Assembly (NCBI GenBank): GCA_903905285.1
Contig: CAIVFQ010000178.1
Coordinates: 1-7,000 of the forward strand
Source: an uncultured Alphaproteobacteria bacterium
Lineage (GTDB): Bacteria; Pseudomonadota; Alphaproteobacteria; Paracaedibacterales; CAIULA01
Direction: 5' to 3'
Length of the DNA: 7,000 nt
Shown: positions 1-6,796 of the stretch, piece by piece
Layout: each line of letters begins with the position of its first letter
Position numbering within the stretch: position 1 is the first letter of the stretch
The notes under the pieces: generated by a model
Databases searched by the model: none
Seen by the model: only the letters and a program-made list of their open reading frames with translations
What the model was told of the DNA's origin: nothing
Made by a program: the position numbers and the translations under genes

Positions 1-1
1 A

Positions 2-133
2 AAACATATGACACAAGAAGACTTTGATGAAACGATCTTAAACTACAATGAAACTCCAAGAAAGAAACTGATGTGGAAAACTCCTCTTCAGGTCTTTAAT
101 GAAAATTTACACTGTGTTGCACTTGCAGCTTGA
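2..133 (+). CDS. IS30-family transposase, C-terminal fragment (5' part outside window)
   Basis: An open frame enters from the left edge and ends at the TGA at 131-133, giving 43 residues. It contains the stretch LNYNETPRKKLMWKTPLQVF and ends in CVALAA. This resembles the end of IS30-family DDE transposases: an 'LN.RPRK.LG.KTP.EVF' block after the catalytic core, then a short 'VAL' tail. The DDE catalytic residues would lie upstream, so the window cannot show whether the gene is intact. The fragment reads in the same direction as the secreted-protein gene that follows 114 bp later. The family call rests on recognising the C-terminal pattern only; another IS with a similar integrase tail is possible but less likely. 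Confidence 0.72.
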   Translation, partial: KHMTQEDFDETILNYNETPRKKLMWKTPLQVFNENLHCVALAA

Positions 134-135
134 AT
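115..135 (+). mobile_element. probable part of the right terminal repeat of an IS30-type element
   Basis: The last transposase codons are written in the motif TGTTGCACTT (115-124), followed by TTGAAT. As I recall it, motifs of this kind recur in the terminal inverted repeats of many IS30-family elements, where the repeat overlaps the end of the transposase gene. The true outer boundary probably lies a little further right, about 135-150. It cannot be fixed without the left end or the target-site duplication. Confidence 0.3.
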
Positions 136-184
136 GTGGCGTCCGCTCCTCGAATTCTCGTATAAAATAGAATCAATAGTTAAG

Positions 185-221
185 TTTATTTTAAGATTTG
201 TGTTGGTATAATAATCTTAAA
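185..221 (+). promoter_or_regulatory. extended -10 promoter inside a 9-bp palindrome, upstream of the secreted repeat protein gene
   Basis: TATAAT lies at 207-212 and is preceded by TGG (204-206), a consensus extended -10 element. The -35 region is poor (TTTATT at about 185-190), as is common for extended -10 promoters. The predicted transcript start is near 219, giving a leader of about 30 nt before the ATG at 248. TTTAAGATT (190-198) and AATCTTAAA (213-221) form a perfect inverted repeat on both sides of the -10 element, with a 14-nt spacer. Because the left arm lies upstream of the start point, this is better read as a DNA operator than as an RNA hairpin. The operator role is inference. 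Confidence 0.5.
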
Positions 222-247
222 TTTAGATTATTTGTTAAAGACGTTTC

Positions 248-1240
248 ATGGGAAAACGATTCCTTTCTTTCACAACAGCCGCGTTGGTGTTGACATCGAT
301 TTGCCTTTCCCTTGGTTTTTTACCATTTGCACATGCCGTGGATAAAGGTGAAGAGACGCGAGTCAACCTTAATAAACCATGGTTAAGGCAGGCCGTAGCG
401 ACTTTTCTTGGCGTCAATTCTTCTCCATGCGCGACAGATTGGAACGAACTGCTGTCCTGTCTTGATGACAGTGAGCCTGCCATAGGTATGATCAGCCGAC
501 CTTTTTGGGTATACACACCAAACCCTAGTTACACACAAGAGGCCTTAACCGCCGACGTCGGCAAAAAGATCCCAAAAGCCATGCATGAAAGAATATACAG
601 GTTGGTCACACAAGGGGGAAGTCCGCGCCATCTTGCAGAAGCTAAGAAATTAAATGAACTGTTGGTGGCTCAGAATAATACACAGGCCATCGTCAGAAAA
701 ATTAATGGATTGAGTCATGGCCATTTTGGCTATAAAAGTGCAATAGGCCCCTTAGATGGTGAATATCAGGCCAGAAAAATCATTGAAGGTGTCAGAAAAA
801 ACTGTGAATGGGCTATTCATTTAAAAATAAGCCGATTATCAAGCGGATCATTTGGCTATCCAAAAAACCCTAAAAAAGCCAGGAAGTTAAATGAAAGATT
901 AATAGCCGAGGGCAGTGAGCACGCCATTCTTGAAAAAATACACCAATTGAATTTAGGAACCGATGTTTATTCAAAAGACATCTTCTTAGCAAGAGACATC
1001 ATCGAAGAAGGCGTGAGGGAAGGACATCAATGGGCTGTTTTTGCAAAGATGAGTGGCCTGCTTAAAGGTCGGTTTGGTTATGATCAAAATACGCAGGCCA
1101 TGCTAGATTTTGCCCAACAACATAACACGTACGCTTATCACTATTTAACAGCTGCGGGATATTGTCTGGGTGCCTTTGGGTTTGAGAAAAATGCCGAAAT
1201 GGCACAAGAAATCATGACAAAATACGGCATTACTTTTTAG
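248..1240 (+). CDS. exported Sel1/TPR-like helical repeat protein, function unknown
   Basis: I do not recognise this 330-residue protein as a named family. Residues 1-30 are a typical Sec signal peptide: basic GKR, a hydrophobic core, and AHA before a likely cleavage at V31. The mature N-terminal part (31-110) has cysteines C61 and C71, which could pair in the periplasm. From about 111 to the end there are six units of 33-42 residues: 111-146, 147-188, 189-225, 226-262, 263-295 and 296-330. They share a pattern A..KI..L..G.FGY......A..L..E and look like Sel1 or TPR helix pairs. Units 1-2 and 3-4 resemble each other as pairs (KKLNELLVA with RKLNERLIA; IIEGVRKNCEW with IIEEGVREGHQW), suggesting duplication of a two-repeat block. 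The start is chosen because it gives the complete signal peptide and has a weak AAAGA 6 nt upstream. The gene converges on rlpA with an 8-bp gap and no visible terminator. A periplasmic or secreted scaffold, or a host-interaction protein, is possible but unproven. Confidence 0.85.
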   Translation: MGKRFLSFTTAALVLTSICLSLGFLPFAHAVDKGEETRVNLNKPWLRQAVATFLGVNSSPCATDWNELLSCLDDSEPAIGMISRPFWVYTPNPSYTQEALTADVGKKIPKAMHERIYRLVTQGGSPRHLAEAKKLNELLVAQNNTQAIVRKINGLSHGHFGYKSAIGPLDGEYQARKIIEGVRKNCEWAIHLKISRLSSGSFGYPKNPKKARKLNERLIAEGSEHAILEKIHQLNLGTDVYSKDIFLARDIIEEGVREGHQWAVFAKMSGLLKGRFGYDQNTQAMLDFAQQHNTYAYHYLTAAGYCLGAFGFEKNAEMAQEIMTKYGITF

Positions 1241-1248
1241 GTTCAGAA

Positions 1249-2265
1249 TTACTGTGCTGTTACAATGGCGTTCAGCTGGTCTTTCTCAGTCGGTTTTTTT
1301 AAGGCTTCTTGGGCTATCTTTTCATTCGGAAAAGGGCCCGCCTGAACGCTATAGAATTTTTGACCTGTTGGGTGAATAATCTCTACAACTTTTGCGTCAT
1401 AGTGGGGGGTGATTGATTCTAAAACAGCCTCGGCGTTTTTCTTTTGCACAAAATGCCCCCCAACCTGGACATACGATTGCACCGTTGCGGCTGGCGTCTT
1501 TGGTTTAGGAGCAGCAGGGGCAGGGGAATCCATGGTCTTTAAAAGACTGTCAATGGATGGCGCTGATTTAACTGGCAAAGGGGGAGGCGCCGGTATCGAA
1601 ACAGGTTTCTGCGACTTGGGCATCACTTCTTTTGGGGTTGTCTCTGGTGGTGGCGAAGGTGCATTGGACGCATTAAAGGCAGTGTCCCCATGGCGGCCCT
1701 CTATTTCTTGTTCATAAATATCCCACCAGGTGCGCCCTGATGGGTCACGCCCTGATGAACCGTATCGGGTTAAGTAAGTCGCCAGCGCTTTGCTTTCCTC
1801 AACCAAGGCCTGAACCCTGACTTTACCTATGCCCTTGTTGTAACATCCCAGCGCCTTTGCCGACCCCATCGATAAATCGATGATGCGCCCTTCGTAAACA
1901 AAGGGGCCACGGTCATCAACCAATACCTTAATGGTCTTACCCGTTTCTAAGTTGGTCACCAGAACAATAGTGGGCAGTGGCAAAGTTTTGTGGGCAGCTG
2001 TCATGGCATGTTGGTTAAACAACTCACCATAGGGTTTGGGTTTTCCATGAAATCCAGGGCCATACCAAGAGGCTAGCCCAATTTCATCATAGTGATAATG
2101 AGTTTGGGGATAATGCCAAGACCCCCGAACATAATACGGTTTGCACGACTTGCAAATGCCTGTAACTGGGTGCTTGTGGCCAATGTTGCCGCCACCCCCA
2201 CACCCTGATAGGGCTAAGCAAATACCGAAAAGATAAAGATACCTTAACACTGTAGCTGTTCGCAT
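1249..2265 (-). CDS. rlpA: RlpA-like septal ring lytic transglycosylase, lipoprotein with SPOR domain
   Basis: RlpA proteins cleave peptidoglycan strands lacking stem peptides and act at the septum of Gram-negative cells. Residues 1-22 are a lipoprotein signal with lipobox LSGC (lipidated C22), followed by a glycine run. The double-psi beta-barrel domain spans about 63-150: GLASWYG at the start, TAAHKTLP containing H92, and VDDRGPF containing D118. The 26-residue spacing from H92 to D118 matches the catalytic His-Asp pair known in Pseudomonas RlpA. A Pro-rich linker (about 195-262) leads to a C-terminal SPOR domain (264-338; SYVQVGGHF, FYSVQAGPF), which binds denuded septal glycan. Between the lipid anchor and the barrel lies an unusual Cys- and His-bearing stretch (CKSC at 38-41, HYPQTHYHY at 51-59). 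The start lies inside the upstream peptidase gene with a GAGAAG ribosome site at 2268-2273, so translation is probably coupled. At 338 residues the length is normal. Confidence 0.93.
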   Translation of the reverse strand: MRTATVLRYLYLFGICLALSGCGGGGNIGHKHPVTGICKSCKPYYVRGSWHYPQTHYHYDEIGLASWYGPGFHGKPKPYGELFNQHAMTAAHKTLPLPTIVLVTNLETGKTIKVLVDDRGPFVYEGRIIDLSMGSAKALGCYNKGIGKVRVQALVEESKALATYLTRYGSSGRDPSGRTWWDIYEQEIEGRHGDTAFNASNAPSPPPETTPKEVMPKSQKPVSIPAPPPLPVKSAPSIDSLLKTMDSPAPAAPKPKTPAATVQSYVQVGGHFVQKKNAEAVLESITPHYDAKVVEIIHPTGQKFYSVQAGPFPNEKIAQEALKKPTEKDQLNAIVTAQ

Positions 2266-3503
2266 AGCTTCTCAAACGACAAAACATGTTCAATAGGTCC
2301 CAAGGCGGTTAAGGTTGGGGGCGATTGGAAAACCTTTGTCGCGACGCGGCTTATATCCTCCATACTAACAGCATCAATAGCCTGAATAATCTCTTGCGAA
2401 GGCAGCGGCCTTTTATAAATAAGCAGTTGATTGGCCAACCGTTCACACCGATTTGACGTGCTTTCCAGGCCCATCATCAGCGATGCCTTCAGTTGCGCTT
2501 TCGCCCGATCAATTTCCGCCTGCATCAATGTCTTTGGCAACTTGCGCAATTCTTCACAAACAACGGGCAACAGATCTTTTACCTCGTCTTGGCCAGTGCC
2601 AGCGTAAATTGTAAATTGACCACTGTCTAAATAACTTGAGGTGGCGGCATAAATGGAATAAACCAGTCCCCGTTTCTCGCGGATTTCTTGGAATAGCCGT
2701 GACGACATTCCGCCCCCCAGCAACGTCGACAAAACAGAAGCCGTATAATAATCAGGATGCTGGTATTCAAACCCTTCAAATCCCAAAACCAGATGGACCT
2801 GTTCCAAATCTTTATCAAGGCGGTAATCACCCCCTTTATAGGCTGCAGGTTCCTGTTCAACAACGCCGTTTGGCTTTAGTGATGAAAAATGGGTGCGCAC
2901 CTGATCAACCAAATGGTCATGGTCAATATTGCCGGCTGCGGCAAAAACCATCTGCTGGGCGCCATAGTGTTCTTTCATATACGCTTGCACGATCGCAGGG
3001 GTCAGGCTTTGAACCACCTCTGCCTGGCCAAGGGTGGGGCGTCCCATAGGTTGGTTGGGAAAACACGTTTCTTGATAATAATCAAAAATAATATCATCGG
3101 GCGTATCGTTTGCCTGGCCAATTTCTTGCAAGACAACCGACTGTTCGCGGGCAAATTCCACGGCATCAAAGATTGAGTTTTGTAAGATGTCTCCCAGAAC
3201 ATCCACAGCCAAATCCACATCTTGTTTTAAAATACGCGCATAATAGGCGGTGCTCTCGCGAGCGGTATAGGCATTTAAATACCCACCCACAGCCTCAACC
3301 TCGGTCGCGATTTGCAAGGCTGTTCGTCGTGTTGTTCCTTTAAACGCCATATGTTCCAGCATATGGGCAATGCCATTCACAGGGGCTGTTTCATGGCGTG
3401 TTCCGACATTAAGCCATACACCCAAAGAAACGGTCTCTACCGTGGGGATAGAATCGGAGATAACGCGAAGACCATTTTCAAGGGTGGTCAATTGGATCGA
3501 CAT
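2244..3503 (-). CDS. M16B family zinc metallopeptidase (processing-peptidase-like)
   Basis: This 419-residue protein has the usual length of bacterial M16B peptidases, relatives of the beta subunit of mitochondrial processing peptidase. The inverted zinc motif HxxEH is intact as H47-M-L-E50-H51 (in GIAHMLEHMAFKGT). E127 in VVLQEIG is the expected third zinc ligand about 76 residues later, with the also conserved E120 before it. The C-terminal half carries GGGMSSRLFQEIREKRGLVY, the conserved Arg-Tyr region that helps hold substrate in M16 enzymes. All catalytic residues are present, so this looks like an active subunit and not the inactive partner. No signal peptide is seen, so a cytoplasmic location is likely; its physiological substrate cannot be inferred. 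An AGGT Shine-Dalgarno (3512-3515, complement) precedes the ATG. The gene heads an operon with rlpA, overlapping it by 22 bp. Confidence 0.95.
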   Translation of the reverse strand: MSIQLTTLENGLRVISDSIPTVETVSLGVWLNVGTRHETAPVNGIAHMLEHMAFKGTTRRTALQIATEVEAVGGYLNAYTARESTAYYARILKQDVDLAVDVLGDILQNSIFDAVEFAREQSVVLQEIGQANDTPDDIIFDYYQETCFPNQPMGRPTLGQAEVVQSLTPAIVQAYMKEHYGAQQMVFAAAGNIDHDHLVDQVRTHFSSLKPNGVVEQEPAAYKGGDYRLDKDLEQVHLVLGFEGFEYQHPDYYTASVLSTLLGGGMSSRLFQEIREKRGLVYSIYAATSSYLDSGQFTIYAGTGQDEVKDLLPVVCEELRKLPKTLMQAEIDRAKAQLKASLMMGLESTSNRCERLANQLLIYKRPLPSQEIIQAIDAVSMEDISRVATKVFQSPPTLTALGPIEHVLSFEKLCEQLQC

Positions 3504-3511
3504 AAAAAAAT

Positions 3512-3531
3512 ACCTAGTATTAGTGATAGGT
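3512..3531. promoter_or_regulatory. short inverted repeat in the divergent peptidase/znuA intergenic region
   Basis: ACCTA (3512-3516) and TAGGT (3527-3531) form a perfect 5-bp inverted repeat with a 10-nt spacer, just upstream of the peptidase start codon. The left arm, read on the minus strand, contains the AGGT ribosome site, so pairing could mask it if this region is transcribed. It could equally be a small operator shared by the two divergent genes, or chance. I could not identify a convincing promoter in either direction, nor a Zur-like palindrome, in 3504-3590. Confidence 0.25.
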
Positions 3532-3590
3532 TCTAAGTTAGAAAAAAGCAGCGAAGAAATAAAGAATTAACATTACATGAATTGGTTTTT

Positions 3591-4535
3591 ATGCTGAAGC
3601 GTTTTATATATATAGCCCTAATCGGATTGTTTTTGTTACCTTTTACGGCAAAAGCAGCCAGTATCCTTAACATACAAGTCTCCATAAAACCTATTCATGG
3701 CATTGTTGCCTTTATTTGCCAAGGTGTGTTAGAGCCTGGCTTATTAATGACAGGACAAGAATCGCCCCATACACAGGCGTTAAGTCCCAAACAATTGCAA
3801 GCCTTGCAAGCTGATTTGGTGATTTGGATTGGTCCAGAATATGAAAGCCGCTGGCAGCAACCTTTGCATCAACAAGTTAAGCCTGAAAAAATTCTAAGCC
3901 TTAGTCAAAGTCCTGGATTAACCCTTTATCCATATCGCCAACAGGGAATTTCCTGTGATCACGAACACGATCATGGCTGTCACCATGATCACGAAGGGCA
4001 CAGCCATTCTGGAAATGATGGCCATATTTGGTTAGACCTTAATAATGCAAAGGTGATTGCCCAAGCAATTGCCCAAGCAATTATCAATCTTGATCCAGAA
4101 CATAAGGTTCTTTACGAAAAGAACCTGTCGGAATTTCTTGTGCAACTTGTGGCGTTAGAAAGTGATCTTAAACAGATGCTTGCCCCTATAAAGGGTAAAG
4201 GGTATTTTGTTTATCATGATGGACTGCAATATTTTGACAAGTACTTTGGTTTTCAAATGACAGCCAGCTTGGTTGCCGAGCCTGATTTACCGCCCAACGC
4301 ACAAGACCTTTTGCGTTTAAAAAAGTTACTCTCAGAGACACCCCCAGAACAACGGCCAGCTTGTGTTTTCATTGAACCGGGATTCAATGACACGTTCAGT
4401 CAAAACTTAGCTGCAGAGTTTAACCTAAAACGCCAATCCATTGATTATATTGGCTATGATGTTCCCCAGGGGCCACAAGCTTATTTTGTGATAATGCGCC
4501 AGCTGGTTAAGGATTTTATAGAAGGGATGTCCTAA
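3591..4535 (+). CDS. znuA: ZnuA-like periplasmic zinc-binding protein of an ABC transporter
   Basis: Cluster A-I (TroA/ZnuA) binding proteins capture Zn2+ or Mn2+ in the periplasm and pass it to an ABC permease. With the ATG at 3591 the protein has 314 residues and a signal peptide (1-22, ending AKA or AKAA). Metal ligands expected for ZnuA are in place: H60 in ESPHTQAL, H145 in DGHIWLD and H209 in FVYHDGLQYF, plus E262 in FIEPGF. A His/Asp/Cys-rich loop at 122-139 (CDHEHDHGCHHDHEG and onward) is the feature that marks zinc-type members. The longer frame from a TTG at 3582 adds only three residues before the basic n-region, so the ATG is preferred; the ribosome site is weak in either case. 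No znuB, znuC or zur is adjacent: the upstream gene diverges and the downstream one converges after 18 bp. A role in zinc uptake under limitation is likely; manganese specificity is less likely because of the His-rich loop. Confidence 0.92.
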   Translation: MLKRFIYIALIGLFLLPFTAKAASILNIQVSIKPIHGIVAFICQGVLEPGLLMTGQESPHTQALSPKQLQALQADLVIWIGPEYESRWQQPLHQQVKPEKILSLSQSPGLTLYPYRQQGISCDHEHDHGCHHDHEGHSHSGNDGHIWLDLNNAKVIAQAIAQAIINLDPEHKVLYEKNLSEFLVQLVALESDLKQMLAPIKGKGYFVYHDGLQYFDKYFGFQMTASLVAEPDLPPNAQDLLRLKKLLSETPPEQRPACVFIEPGFNDTFSQNLAAEFNLKRQSIDYIGYDVPQGPQAYFVIMRQLVKDFIEGMS

Positions 4536-4553
4536 TCCATTTGCGGATAGTGG

Positions 4554-5573
4554 CTAAATCTTCGTCTTGCGGGCGTCAAACGCATCGCGCACCGCTTCGC
4601 CAATAAAGATTAAAAGGCTTAACAGAAATGCAATTGAGAAAAAGGCCGTCAACCCTAACCAAGGGGCGTGAATGTTGTTTTTGGCCTGGGTCAACAATTC
4701 CCCAAGTGATGCCGAACCAGGAGGAAGGCCAAATCCTAAGAAATCCAGCGACGTTAACGTGGCAATTGACCCATTCAAAATAAAAGGAATATAAGTCAAA
4801 CCAGCAATCATCGCATTGGGTAACATATGTCGCCAAATAATACGCTGTGTTGGTACCCCCAATGCCTCGGCAGCCCGCACATAGTCTAAGGCTCGCGTTC
4901 TAAAAAACTCAGCACGCACCACGCCAACCAAAGGCATCCAACTGAAAAACAGCATAATGCCCAACAACCACCAGAAATTTGGCTCAATCATGCTGGATAA
5001 AATAATCAGCAGATACAAAATGGGCAGGCCATTCCAAACTTCGATCATCCGTTGGCCAATTAAATCAATCCGTCCCCCAAAGTAACCTTGAATGGCCCCA
5101 ACGCACACGCCAATGATGGCAGCAGCAAAGGTTAGAATAAGACCAAACAAAATGGAAATACGAAACCCATAAATTAAACGCGCCAACACATCACGCCCTT
5201 GATCATCGGTTCCTAGCCAATTTTCCTTTGAAGGGGGGGCAGGGGCAGGGGTCGGCAAATGGTAATTAACGGTCGAGGCTGCATAAGGTATGGGGGGAAA
5301 CAGGATCCATCCCTTTGATTCAATAAGGCCTTTCACCAAAGGGTCACGATAGTTCGTTGCTGTTTCAAAGCTGCCCCCAAATGTTGTTTCAGGATAACTT
5401 TTGAAAACGGGGTAATAAAATTCACCTTCGTATCGAACCAATAACGGCTGATCGTTAGCGACAAATTTGGCCATTAAAGTGACAGAAAACAACAAAGCAA
5501 ACAAACATAAGGATACATAACCACGCTTGTTTGATTTAAATTGCCTAAGCCGGCGTTGCATCAACGGGCTCAT
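4554..5573 (-). CDS. yejE: ABC transporter permease YejE (oligopeptide / microcin C-type importer)
   Basis: This is the second inner-membrane permease of a YejABEF-type importer, which takes up peptides and, in E. coli, microcin C. The 339-residue sequence closely follows E. coli YejE along its length: the short cytoplasmic N-terminus, TM1 (about 19-38), then the characteristic large periplasmic insert with NDQPLLVRYEGEFYYP. GTDDQGRDVLARLIYG (121-136) follows, then the core helices. The EAA loop that contacts the ATPase is at about 234-253 (AAEALGV to RHMLPNA). TSLDFLGFGLP and LIFIGEAVRDAFD near the C-terminus are family hallmarks. The ATG is 3 bp after the yejB stop. Its GAGG ribosome site (5581-5584, complement) is formed by the last yejB codons, so the pair is probably translationally coupled. 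No yejF ATPase gene follows: znuA converges from the other side. Confidence 0.96.
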   Translation of the reverse strand: MSPLMQRRLRQFKSNKRGYVSLCLFALLFSVTLMAKFVANDQPLLVRYEGEFYYPVFKSYPETTFGGSFETATNYRDPLVKGLIESKGWILFPPIPYAASTVNYHLPTPAPAPPSKENWLGTDDQGRDVLARLIYGFRISILFGLILTFAAAIIGVCVGAIQGYFGGRIDLIGQRMIEVWNGLPILYLLIILSSMIEPNFWWLLGIMLFFSWMPLVGVVRAEFFRTRALDYVRAAEALGVPTQRIIWRHMLPNAMIAGLTYIPFILNGSIATLTSLDFLGFGLPPGSASLGELLTQAKNNIHAPWLGLTAFFSIAFLLSLLIFIGEAVRDAFDARKTKI

Positions 5574-5576
5574 CGA

Positions 5577-6668
5577 TTAACCTCGTGCTGCTGTTAAATC
5601 AATGCGGCGGTCTACGGCCATGTACAGCAAGTCACCAATTAAATGCAAAACCATACCTAACAACGTAAACATGTAAAGGGTGCCAAACATCACGGGGTAA
5701 TCACGGCTCATGGCGGCTTCAAACCCCAGTAAGCCCAACCCATCTAAAGAGAATAAAACCTCAATCAATAACGATGATGTGAATAAGATATGAATAAAAG
5801 CCGCTGGGAAGCCGGCAATTACAACCAACAAAGCGTTTCGGAAAATATGGCCGTACAAAACGCGTTTCTGGCTAAGACCTTTGGCACGGGCAGTCGTAAC
5901 ATATTGCTTGCTGATTTCTTCAAGGAATGAATTTTTGGTCAACAGTGTCAATTTGGCAAATCCAGCAATGACCATGGCAAAGATGGGCAGAGCGAGGTGC
6001 CATAAATAATCGGCCCCTTTGCCCAAAAAGCTTAAAGCCTGCCAGTTGTCAGAGGTTAACCCGCGCAAGGGAAATAAGCTCCAAAAGCTGCCACCCGCAA
6101 ACATAATAATTAAAAATAACGCAAACAGAAAACTGGGAATAGCGTAGGCAACAATGACGACACCGCTGGTTATCACATCAAACCGTGACCCATCGCGCAC
6201 CGCCTTAGTAATGCCAAGGGGAATCGATATACAATAAACCAAAAGGGTTGTCCATAAGCCTAAAGAGGCTGAGACTGGCACCTTTGACGATACTAACGTG
6301 ACAACCTTTTCATCACGGAAATAGCTTTTGCCAAAATCAAAGGTCAGGTAATTGCCAATCATCATAAAAAATCGCTGATAGGCTGGTTTATCAAAGCCAA
6401 ACTGACGTTCAAGATCTTTGATAAAAGCGGGGTCAATACCTTGCACCCCACGGTAACTGCTTTCATAGGACGAAGCATTATCGAACCCAAACTCTTGCCC
6501 ACCGCCCCCAAAGCGATTTTCAATGTCTGACGATTCGCCCCTTATTTTGGCAAGGATTTGTTGAACCGGCCCACCGGGCGCGGCTTGAATGATAATGAAA
6601 TTGACAAGCATGATCCCAAATAGAGTAGGGATAATCAACAGCAAGCGCTTTAAGACATAGCTGGTCAT
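5577..6668 (-). CDS. yejB: ABC transporter permease YejB (oligopeptide / microcin C-type importer)
   Basis: This is the first permease of the YejBE pair; with YejE it forms the membrane channel of a peptide importer. The 363-residue protein follows E. coli YejB throughout. TM1 is at 9-29, followed by APGGPVQQILA and then the Gly-rich periplasmic insert special to YejB (about 50-80, ending YRGVQGIDP). Next come GFDKP and FDFGKSYFRD, then the core with PLGITKAVRDGSRFDV and IPSFLFALFLI. The EAA loop lies at 258-279 (TTARAKGL to FRNA), and the end contains SRDYPVMFGTLY. The start codon sits 30 bp downstream of a same-strand tRNA-Leu with no terminator between. No Shine-Dalgarno is visible before the ATG, which is unusual beside the good site of yejE. 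A binding protein gene (yejA), usually next to yejB, is absent upstream, so the importer must use components encoded elsewhere. Confidence 0.96.
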   Translation of the reverse strand: MTSYVLKRLLLIIPTLFGIMLVNFIIIQAAPGGPVQQILAKIRGESSDIENRFGGGGQEFGFDNASSYESSYRGVQGIDPAFIKDLERQFGFDKPAYQRFFMMIGNYLTFDFGKSYFRDEKVVTLVSSKVPVSASLGLWTTLLVYCISIPLGITKAVRDGSRFDVITSGVVIVAYAIPSFLFALFLIIMFAGGSFWSLFPLRGLTSDNWQALSFLGKGADYLWHLALPIFAMVIAGFAKLTLLTKNSFLEEISKQYVTTARAKGLSQKRVLYGHIFRNALLVVIAGFPAAFIHILFTSSLLIEVLFSLDGLGLLGFEAAMSRDYPVMFGTLYMFTLLGMVLHLIGDLLYMAVDRRIDLTAARG

Positions 6669-6698
6669 TTGAGTATATGCTTAACGTGTGTAATGAGA

Positions 6699-6785
6699 TG
6701 GTGCCCTCGGGGAGACTCGAACTCCCACATCCTCGCAGATAATAGATTTTGAGTCTACCGCGTCTACCAATTCCGCCACAAGGGC
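6699..6785 (-). tRNA. tRNA-Leu (anticodon CAA)
   Basis: The minus strand folds as a complete 87-nt class II tRNA including an encoded CCA (6699-6701, complement). The acceptor stem pairs GCCCTTG (6779-6785) with CGAGGGC (6703-6709), with one G-T wobble, and the discriminator base is A as expected for leucine. The D arm carries TTGGTAGAC. The anticodon loop CTCAAAA gives CAA, which reads UUG. The variable arm is long, as in leucine tRNAs, and the T arm has GTTCGAGTC. All key bases are present, so the gene should be functional. Confidence 0.96.
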
Positions 6786-6796
6786 TAACGATTCCT

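Noticed and set aside
161..166. TATAAA upstream of the secreted repeat gene as an alternative -10
   Set aside because: No -35 at a usable distance (TTGAAT is 25 bp upstream) and no extended -10; the TGGTATAAT element at 204-212 is better in every respect.
235..516. A 93-codon minus-strand open frame opposite the secreted repeat gene
   Set aside because: It is antisense to a gene with a clear signal peptide and has no recognisable domain or ribosome site.
3370..3570. Plus-strand frames opposite the start of the M16 peptidase reaching into the intergenic region
   Set aside because: They are shadows of the peptidase gene; the peptidase carries all its catalytic motifs on the other strand.
3582..3590. 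TTG start at 3582 for znuA
   Set aside because: It adds only three residues before the signal peptide, is a rare start codon and has no Shine-Dalgarno; the ATG at 3591 is preferred, although its own ribosome site is also weak.
4536..4553. Convergent gap between znuA and yejE examined for a bidirectional terminator
   Set aside because: Only a 3-bp CCA/TGG pairing is present and there is no T-run; no terminator can be supported. The 8-bp gap at 1241-1248 likewise shows none.
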